NCBI GenBank assembly: GCA_900545125.1
Contig: UQXS01000073.1
Location: 1-10,809, forward strand
Length of the DNA stretch: 10,809 nucleotides
DNA from: an uncultured Ruminococcus sp.
GTDB taxonomy: Bacteria > Bacillota > Clostridia > Oscillospirales > Ruminococcaceae
Direction: 5' to 3'
The position numbers and the translations under genes are program-made. The notes below the pieces were generated by a model. It was not told the origin of the DNA. It did not search any database and worked only from the letters and a program-made list of their open reading frames with translations. Shown here in pieces: positions 6,042 through 10,809 of this stretch. Every line of letters starts with the position of its first letter. Position 1 is the stretch's first letter.

Positions 6042-7301
6042 TTATTCATTTTCAAGGTCAAGCTTGAATGGTGCATATTTCTTATATGAAGATTTATTCT
6101 TATCAACAGAATATCCGTCAGCCAGTTCCTTTATCCAATCGGCAAAATTATTGAAATACCTCTGTGAAATAAGCTGATCTTTCATATCTTCCGTCCACAT
6201 ATCCTCATCGTTCAGACGTTCTTCAATATCTGCCTTGATAATAACGTATATGGTATTATCGTCGTACTGATACTTTTCTGCGGTATAAAGGGGCATATCG
6301 CTGTTGAAGAGTTTTTCGTCCAGAGCCTCTGAGGCTTTCTGAGCATCTGTTTTTTCGGCGGCTGCGGTAGTTGTAGCTGCAGCAGCATCCGGATCAGCCG
6401 TTGTAGTCGTCAGCTTAGCCACAATCTGTTCATTGGCATGGGGATCTGTGGTAGTCGTAGTTGTAGTGACGCCGCTTGCAGCAGTTGTTGTCGTGGTTGT
6501 CGTAGTAGTTGTTGCAGTCTGACCTGAAACAGTTGTAGTCAGCGTGGCTGCATACTCATCATATTCTTCTTTAAGTTCATCGATCTTAGCAAGCTTTTCC
6601 TCATTTTCTTTTTCGTCATTGATCTGTTTTACAAAATCATCAGCCATCTGGTCAAGTTTGTGGACAGTATCCTGATCGTATGCATTTCCCTCGCCGTCGG
6701 CTGTCTTGATTTCGATATATTTAACTCTTGCATTATTTTCGATATAATAATCCCTGAGTTCTTCCTCTGAGCAGCCGTTCGGACCATCGATGCCGTAATA
6801 ATGATCGAAAAGATAGTCACGCTTGAATGAAACAGCCGCAACTTTTTTAAGTGATTCCTCGCCTATTCCGTTTTCTTCATAGAAATCACGTGTTTCATCC
6901 GACAGAGATTTAATGTACTCGTCTATCTGATCCTGTTCTTCATCCGTAAGAGAGCCGTTTATCTTATCAAATTCCTTTTCAATTGCCACGAACTGACAGC
7001 ACTGTTCCGTAGCCTGATCCTGGATCCATGTTTCCGAATCGGTGCCGTCAATGTGAAATTTCTTTACATCGTCCGGCTTGGGCTCGACATTGTTGCTGTA
7101 ATAATACTGAGTAGCGGCGCTGTCATAGGCAGTCAGCTCATAAGCGATAAAAACGCCGGCAGGGATCTCATATCCGTCGATAGTGACCGCTGTCTTTGTA
7201 TTGTTGCCGATAGTCACAGCACCGGGGGCTGAACATCCGGCAGAAACGGCAGCCAGTGCAAATGAAAGTGCGGCAGCTGCAAACTTGTTAGTATTTTTCA
7301 T
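6042..7301 (-). CDS. Secreted lipoprotein resembling a SurA/PrsA-type foldase, with a Thr-rich insert
   Basis: A 419-residue exported protein. It starts with a Lys/Asn n-region, a hydrophobic stretch (7-20) and a lipobox-like VSAGC ending at Cys23. The -3 residue is Ser rather than the usual Leu, so lipidation is likely but not certain. Residues about 35-190 form an acidic, mostly helical region that resembles the N-terminal chaperone part of SurA/PrsA proteins. RVKYIEIKT (192-200) and NTIYVIIKADIEERL (349-363) resemble the first and last strands of a parvulin domain. Between them lie a charged coiled-coil-like stretch (213-250) and a Thr/Ala-rich tract (253-315), so any parvulin fold is interrupted and no catalytic residues are recognisable. 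GGAGG lies 7 bases before the start, with its own promoter upstream. It probably helps fold exported proteins at the outer membrane face; the fold assignment is from memory of the family style. Confidence 0.7.
   Translation of the reverse strand: MKNTNKFAAAALSFALAAVSAGCSAPGAVTIGNNTKTAVTIDGYEIPAGVFIAYELTAYDSAATQYYYSNNVEPKPDDVKKFHIDGTDSETWIQDQATEQCCQFVAIEKEFDKINGSLTDEEQDQIDEYIKSLSDETRDFYEENGIGEESLKKVAAVSFKRDYLFDHYYGIDGPNGCSEEELRDYYIENNARVKYIEIKTADGEGNAYDQDTVHKLDQMADDFVKQINDEKENEEKLAKIDELKEEYDEYAATLTTTVSGQTATTTTTTTTTTAASGVTTTTTTTDPHANEQIVAKLTTTTADPDAAAATTTAAAEKTDAQKASEALDEKLFNSDMPLYTAEKYQYDDNTIYVIIKADIEERLNDEDMWTEDMKDQLISQRYFNNFADWIKELADGYSVDKNKSSYKKYAPFKLDLENE
6357..6545 (-). repeat. Thr-rich low-complexity tract within the lipoprotein
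   Basis: Residues 253-315 contain runs of 3, 10, 7, 4 and 3 threonines separated by Ala, Ser, Gly and short Asp-Pro segments. The Thr codons are mixed (ACA, ACT, ACC, ACG), so the DNA is only loosely repetitive and the composition appears to be kept at protein level. Such tracts act as flexible, often glycosylated linkers in other Ruminococcus-type secreted proteins. Confidence 0.85.
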
Positions 7302-7344
7302 TTAAATTCCTCCGATTAAGTGAATGTATTCCATATACTGTATT

Positions 7345-7373
7345 ATTATACTATATTATTCAGGATTTGTCCA
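7345..7373 (-). promoter_or_regulatory. Sigma-A promoter of the lipoprotein gene
   Basis: On the minus strand TGGACA (7373-7368, five of six consensus bases) and TATAAT (7350-7345) are separated by 17 bases. Transcription would begin near 7338, leaving a leader of about 37 bases to the ATG at 7301. Confidence 0.85.
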
Positions 7374-7407
7374 TAGCAAATTTAAATTTTCTTTAATTTA
7401 TCACCAA

Positions 7408-7459
7408 ATGCACAAATCAAGATATAATATGAAGAAGATTTTTTATGTTTTTTGTGCAT
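7408..7459. repeat. 9-bp perfect inverted repeat in the divergent intergenic region
   Basis: ATGCACAAA (7408-7416) and TTTGTGCAT (7451-7459) are perfect inverted copies separated by 34 bases. They sit in the AT-rich stretch (7374-7516) between the two divergent promoters, which otherwise holds no gene or clear signal. The pair could be a weak hairpin or a split operator. With this AT richness chance is a real alternative. Confidence 0.4.
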
Positions 7460-7516
7460 ATTATCCAACCAATACTTTACATACGATTAATTCTTTAAAA
7501 TTTATCCTGTATTGTC

Positions 7517-7545
7517 TTGACTTAATCACCGAATAATGATAAAAT
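7517..7545 (+). promoter_or_regulatory. Sigma-A promoter of the thyX cluster
   Basis: TTGACT (7517-7522) and TAAAAT (7540-7545) are separated by 17 bases, each one base off consensus. Transcription should start near 7552, about 30 bases before the thyX ATG. Confidence 0.83.
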
Positions 7546-7581
7546 ATAAATGTATGTATTATTGTATGAGGAGGTTTCCAT

Positions 7582-8340
7582 ATGAATGTTATTCTGCTTG
7601 AACATACCCCTGACCCTGAAAAATTAGCCGCTACTGCGGCAAAGCTTTGCTATTCCAGCAGCGATATCGGCTCTCTGCGGGACGGTCTTACAGAGGACAA
7701 GATCAGTGATTTCATTGATATGCTCGTTTCGATCGGTCACGAAAGCGTTATGGAACACGTAAGCTTCACTTTTGGGATAGAGGGGATCTCCCGTGCCTGT
7801 TCACATCAGCTTGTGCGCCACAGGATAGCCTCTTATTCCCAGAAAAGTCAGCGTTACGTCAGCGAAAACGGCTTTGAATTCATAACTCCTCCGGCTGTCG
7901 AAGCCTGCTCACGTGCAAACGAAGAATTCCGGAAAGCAATAGATTCAATCAAGACAAGCTATGATAATATCGCCGCAGCACTTACGGAAATGCATCTTGG
8001 CGAACTGACCTCTCAGGGTATGGACGAGAAAACCGCTCTCTCAAAAGCAAAAAAACTTGCCAATGAGGATGCCAGATTTATTCTTCCAAACGCCTGCGAG
8101 ACCAAAATCGTTGTGACCATGAACGTAAGATCGCTGTTCAATTTCTTCCGTCACCGCTGCTGCAACCGTGCCCAATGGGAAATAAGGGCTGTTGCAAATG
8201 AAATGCTGCGTCTCTGCCGTGAGGCTGCTCCGCATATTTTTGCTCATGCCGGTCCTTCCTGTGTGGTTACAGGAAAATGTCCCGAGGGGAAAATGAGCTG
8301 CGGTAAAATTGCCGAAGTACAGAAGCAATACAAAAAATGA
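7582..8340 (+). CDS. thyX: Flavin-dependent thymidylate synthase
   Basis: ThyX makes dTMP from dUMP using methylene-tetrahydrofolate as carbon donor, FAD and NADPH. It releases tetrahydrofolate rather than dihydrofolate. The 252-residue protein has the ThyX signature RHRIASYSQKSQRY (79-92), which fits RHRxxSxxxxSQRY, preceded by SVMEHVSFTFGIEGISRA (55-72). LPNACETKIVVTMNVRSLFNFFRHR (168-192) covers the second conserved region. The C-terminus has a Cys-x5-Cys-x6-Cys pattern (Cys227, Cys233, Cys240) in a segment containing GKCPEGKMSCG; this tail looks like the one in other clostridial ThyX proteins. AGGAGG lies 7 bases before the ATG. It is the first gene of a probable five-gene plus-strand operon. 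Confidence 0.97.
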   Translation: MNVILLEHTPDPEKLAATAAKLCYSSSDIGSLRDGLTEDKISDFIDMLVSIGHESVMEHVSFTFGIEGISRACSHQLVRHRIASYSQKSQRYVSENGFEFITPPAVEACSRANEEFRKAIDSIKTSYDNIAAALTEMHLGELTSQGMDEKTALSKAKKLANEDARFILPNACETKIVVTMNVRSLFNFFRHRCCNRAQWEIRAVANEMLRLCREAAPHIFAHAGPSCVVTGKCPEGKMSCGKIAEVQKQYKK

Positions 8341-8359
8341 TTTTTCAGGGTGGATATAT

Positions 8360-9244
8360 ATGCTTGAATTCAAAGATATTGAACTGAAAGACAAGGAAAG
8401 AATCACAGCTGCCCTGAGATCATCTGATTTTATGGGATGCGAATACAGTTTTGCCAATAACATGGCTTGGAAACGTCTTGCCGGTTCAAAAATATCTTTC
8501 TTCAAGGATTTCTACATATGCTGCGCCTTTGAAACAAATGACGGCGCTCCGCATTTTATTTTCCCTGCCGGAAGCGGAGACTATCGCCTTGTAATCGGCG
8601 AAATGAAAGGATTTTCGGAATCAACGGGCAATCCTCTCATTATTTCAGGAGTTACGGATAAAACACTCGGTATACTAAACGAACTTTTTTCCGGACAGTT
8701 TACGGCAGAATACGACCGTGACAGTTCAGACTATATTTATCTTTCCGACGACCTTGCATCGCTGAAAGGAAGAAAATATCACGGAAAACGCAATCATTTT
8801 TCAAAACTGAAAGATTATGTCTACTCTCCGATAAAGGAAAATGATTTTGACGACTGCATCTGTTTCTGCACACAGTCATACAACGAATGTTCCGGCATCC
8901 ATGATCATTCTTCCGTTGCCGAACAGTATGCAATAAATACATATTTTAATTATTTCGGCGAACTCGGACTCTGCGGCGGAATCATCCGCATTAACGGACA
9001 AACTGCTGCCGTAACTCTGGGCGAACAGCTTAATTCCGAAACATTTTGCGTTCATATCGAAAAAGCAGATACATCCTTTCCGGGAATTTACGCAGGTATC
9101 AACAAGCTATTTGCCGCAGACGCCGCAAAGGATCTGAAATATATCAACCGTGAAGAAGATATGGGAATAGACGGTCTCAGAAAAGCAAAACTGTCATATC
9201 ACCCTGCTTTTCTTCTTAATAAATATACTGTTACTTTTAAATGA
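8360..9244 (+). CDS. DUF2156 family protein (acyltransferase-like fold, function unknown)
   Basis: A 294-residue soluble protein with no signal peptide or membrane segment. It resembles DUF2156, the family related to the C-terminal domain of phosphatidylglycerol lysyltransferase (MprF), which has a duplicated GNAT-like fold. Family-like segments are DFMGCEYSFANNMAWK (23-38), YIYLSDDLASLKGRKYHGKR (125-144) followed by NHFSKLK (145-151), VHIEKAD (231-237) and YINREEDMGIDGLRKAKLSY (261-280). The MprF membrane flippase part is absent, so aminoacylation of lipid is not implied; it may transfer an aminoacyl or acyl group to an unknown acceptor. GGGTGG lies 6 bases before this ATG. The frame is open further upstream, but that would run back into thyX. 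It starts 19 bases after thyX and ends 13 bases before the DJ-1 gene. Confidence 0.82.
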   Translation: MLEFKDIELKDKERITAALRSSDFMGCEYSFANNMAWKRLAGSKISFFKDFYICCAFETNDGAPHFIFPAGSGDYRLVIGEMKGFSESTGNPLIISGVTDKTLGILNELFSGQFTAEYDRDSSDYIYLSDDLASLKGRKYHGKRNHFSKLKDYVYSPIKENDFDDCICFCTQSYNECSGIHDHSSVAEQYAINTYFNYFGELGLCGGIIRINGQTAAVTLGEQLNSETFCVHIEKADTSFPGIYAGINKLFAADAAKDLKYINREEDMGIDGLRKAKLSYHPAFLLNKYTVTFK

Positions 9245-9257
9245 AAGGATCTTACAT

Positions 9258-9800
9258 ATGATTTACGTCTTTCTTGCAAACGGATTTGAAGAAACAGAAG
9301 CGATAGCTCCTATTGATCTGCTCAGAAGAAGCGGAAAAAAAGTTATCACGGTAGGCATCGGCGACAACATTATAACAAGCTCCCACGGAGTTACCGTTGT
9401 TGCCGACACAGCAGCCCAGGAAGCTCCGCTGAACGAAGAACTGGAAATGATAGTTCTCCCCGGCGGTATGCCCGGAACTCTCAATCTGGAGGCTTCTCCC
9501 TATGTTCAGGCAGCGATTGACTTCTGCGTTTCACATAATATTTATATAGGAGCTATCTGCGCCGCTCCGTCCATACTCGGACACAAGGGACTTCTCGCCG
9601 GCAGAAAAGCAGTCTGCTATCAGGGATTTGAAGATCAGCTCGGCGGTGCTGAAATATGTAATACTCCCGTTGCCGAGGACGGTATCTTCATCACCGCAAG
9701 GGGCGCAGGAGCAGCTATTGACTTCGGTCTGAAACTCGTTGAAAAAGCCGTTTCCGAAGCCGAAAGCAAAAGACAGAGAGCCGCTGTCCTCTATGACTGA
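9258..9800 (+). CDS. DJ-1/PfpI (ThiJ) family protein
   Basis: A 180-residue protein of the DJ-1/YajL branch of the class I amidotransferase-like superfamily. It has the N-terminal FLANGFEETEA segment with Glu14, the residue that pairs with the nucleophile in DJ-1. LPGGMPGTLNL (67-77) follows, and the nucleophile elbow IGAICAAPSIL (97-107) contains Cys101. GLLAGRKAVCYQGFE (111-125) also fits the subfamily. Proposed roles for relatives include redox protection and protein or metabolite repair; which applies here cannot be read from sequence. The start follows AAAGGA by 9 bases, and the last 8 bases overlap the next gene. Annotations as protease or ThiJ biosynthesis enzyme are historical and not supported. 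Confidence 0.93.
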   Translation: MIYVFLANGFEETEAIAPIDLLRRSGKKVITVGIGDNIITSSHGVTVVADTAAQEAPLNEELEMIVLPGGMPGTLNLEASPYVQAAIDFCVSHNIYIGAICAAPSILGHKGLLAGRKAVCYQGFEDQLGGAEICNTPVAEDGIFITARGAGAAIDFGLKLVEKAVSEAESKRQRAAVLYD

Positions 9801-10362
9801 TCTTACGGATAAAAAACAGCTCCGCCGTTATTTTGCCGGAATCAGAAAATCCGCTAAAAACAAAGAAAAAGACAGGCGGATAGCCGAAAGATTTCTCTCG
9901 GAAAATGCAGTAAAAAATGCGGATATTATTCTGATGTACGCTTCATTCGGCAGCGAGGCGGATACATGGAAACTGGCAGAACAGCTTCTGAAACGGAATA
10001 TAACACTGGCATATCCCATTTGCGGCGATAACTCTGAAATGACGTTCCATGTCGTTTCATCCGTAAAGCAGCTCTCCGCCGGAAAATACGGCATATGTGA
10101 ACCGGATGTTTCCCTGCCCTCCCCCTCCCTCACAGAAAAATCAATCTGCATCGTTCCCGGACTTGCTTTCACGGAAAAAGGAGGACGTCTTGGATACGGT
10201 GGCGGATATTATGACCGTTTTTTAGCGGCTCACAAGGTTTCGTGCAGTATCGCACTTTCATATGAAAGTCAGATTGCGGCAGAACTCCCGCTTATGCCCC
10301 ACGACATAAGAACAGATTTAATTGTAACAGAAGAAAGGACGGTGCTCTGCAATGCAGAATAA
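9793..10362 (+). CDS. 5-formyltetrahydrofolate cyclo-ligase
   Basis: This enzyme (MTHFS) converts 5-formyl-THF and ATP into 5,10-methenyl-THF, returning stored folate to the active one-carbon pool. The 189-residue protein has the usual length. DKKQLRRYFAGIRKS (6-20) is the typical basic N-terminal helix, MYASFGSEADT (48-58) and LAYPICG (72-78) follow, and the C-terminal signature is VPGLAFTEKGGRLGYGGGYYDR (121-142), with its Gly-rich loop ending in YYDR. The ATG at 9793 overlaps the DJ-1 stop by 8 bases, pointing to translational coupling because no strong ribosome site precedes it. An in-frame ATG 54 bases upstream would add an atypical basic, Pro-rich stretch that fits coding in the other frame better. 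Together with thyX it gives this operon a folate theme. Confidence 0.94.
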   Translation: MTDLTDKKQLRRYFAGIRKSAKNKEKDRRIAERFLSENAVKNADIILMYASFGSEADTWKLAEQLLKRNITLAYPICGDNSEMTFHVVSSVKQLSAGKYGICEPDVSLPSPSLTEKSICIVPGLAFTEKGGRLGYGGGYYDRFLAAHKVSCSIALSYESQIAAELPLMPHDIRTDLIVTEERTVLCNAE

Positions 10363-10809
10363 CGACGACCTCATAAACGATATTTTAAGCGAACTCGACG
10401 GACAAAAAAACGTACAGCCAACGGAAATATCTGCCCCGCAGGAAGAAGAAACTGCTGCTCCGGAAACCGAACCGGAACAGGAAATAATTCCGGAAGAAAT
10501 AAATACATCTGCCGGCGAGGATGCTTCCCCCGGAGATTACCGGAATTACGATCAGGAATCTCCGGCTGCTCCAGAAACGGCAGAAGAAACTTATCCGGAA
10601 AACGGCGCATATCCGGATAACGGAGATTATCAGGGTAATTACGGCTATCCGGCGGCAGAAGAATATCCTCCGCAGAGAAATCCTCACAAAAAGAAAAAGA
10701 AGAAGAAAAAGAAAAAACGTAATCGTCTGCCGGGTGTTCTCATTCTCACTACGTTTATTTTTGCCGTATCTATCGTGCTTGCCATGGTAATAATCGGTTT
10801 CGGAAAAGA
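10352..10809 (+). CDS. Membrane-anchored protein with disordered acidic N-terminus, possibly MltG; cut by window edge
   Basis: The frame is open from 10352 to the window end (152 residues) and overlaps the cyclo-ligase gene by 11 bases. Residues 1-110 are rich in Glu, Pro, Ala and Tyr and look disordered. They are followed by ten lysines (113-122), RNR, and one hydrophobic segment (127-150, GVLILTTFIFAVSIVLAMVI) ending at GFGK. This suggests a cytoplasmic tail, a positive-inside stop and an N-terminal anchor for an extracytoplasmic domain. Endolytic transglycosylase MltG (YceG-like) is the leading guess, because clostridial MltG proteins often have such tails and this gene order; the catalytic domain lies outside the window, so this is inference. 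An AAAGGA site lies 12 bases before the start, slightly far. Confidence 0.75.
   Translation, partial: MQNNDDLINDILSELDGQKNVQPTEISAPQEEETAAPETEPEQEIIPEEINTSAGEDASPGDYRNYDQESPAAPETAEETYPENGAYPDNGDYQGNYGYPAAEEYPPQRNPHKKKKKKKKKKRNRLPGVLILTTFIFAVSIVLAMVIIGFGK

Noticed and set aside
7324..7536. 70-residue plus-strand open frame in the thyX upstream region
   Set aside because: It has no ribosome binding site, has a composition expected of AT-rich intergenic DNA, and overlaps the promoters of both flanking genes.
8041..8505. 154-residue minus-strand open frame across the thyX/DUF2156 junction
   Set aside because: It runs antisense to two well-supported genes and has no supporting start signals.
9739..9792. 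Upstream ATG adding 18 residues to the cyclo-ligase
   Set aside because: The added basic Pro-rich stretch is atypical for the family and overlaps well-conserved DJ-1 coding sequence. The ATG at 9793 gives the normal family length.

Overview
The window reads as a stretch of chromosome from an anaerobic low-to-mid GC Firmicute, most likely a Ruminococcus-type member of the Oscillospiraceae. The support is a tryptophan operon under a T-box leader, near-consensus sigma-A promoters (TTGACA-17-TATAAT), strong AGGAGG ribosome binding sites, a flavin-dependent thymidylate synthase (ThyX), the MEP isoprenoid pathway, and a lipoprotein with a Thr-rich segment. The genus is inferred from protein style; no rRNA or marker gene is present. 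Nothing looks like a phage, transposon, CRISPR array or rRNA/tRNA locus.

Left part, minus strand (read right to left). The trp operon starts at a perfect sigma-A promoter (3090-3118). A T-box riboswitch leader follows (about 3083-2793) with a UGG (Trp) specifier, the conserved T-box sequence and an intrinsic terminator. Then come trpE (2775-1309), trpG (1312-746, ATGA overlap with trpE) and trpD (727-1, cut by the window edge). Together they encode anthranilate synthase and the next step of tryptophan synthesis. The leader should open the operon when uncharged tRNA-Trp accumulates.

Middle part, minus strand. A strong promoter (5885-5913) drives a soluble hybrid histidine kinase (5853-4321). 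It is followed 17 bases later by ispD (4303-3605), which overlaps ispF (3617-3141) by 13 bases; IspD and IspF are two MEP-pathway enzymes. Upstream lies a 16-bp perfect inverted repeat (5955-6017), probably the terminator of the next minus-strand gene. That gene (7301-6042) encodes a secreted lipoprotein resembling a foldase, with a Thr-rich insert and its own promoter (7345-7373).

Right part, plus strand. A 280-base divergent intergenic region carries promoters for both directions. From 7582 a tightly packed plus-strand cluster runs to the window end: thyX, a DUF2156 protein, a DJ-1/PfpI family protein, 5-formyltetrahydrofolate cyclo-ligase, and the N-terminal part of a membrane-anchored protein that may be MltG. 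Gaps are 19 and 13 bases, then overlaps of 8 and 11 bases, so one operon is likely. ThyX and the cyclo-ligase both act in folate one-carbon metabolism.

Most of the window is housekeeping. The less ordinary items are the kinase with a Cys-rich PAS-like sensor placed ahead of ispDF, the Thr-rich foldase-like lipoprotein, the nested inverted repeat, and the free-standing DUF2156 protein. I did not find a convincing new multi-gene system.
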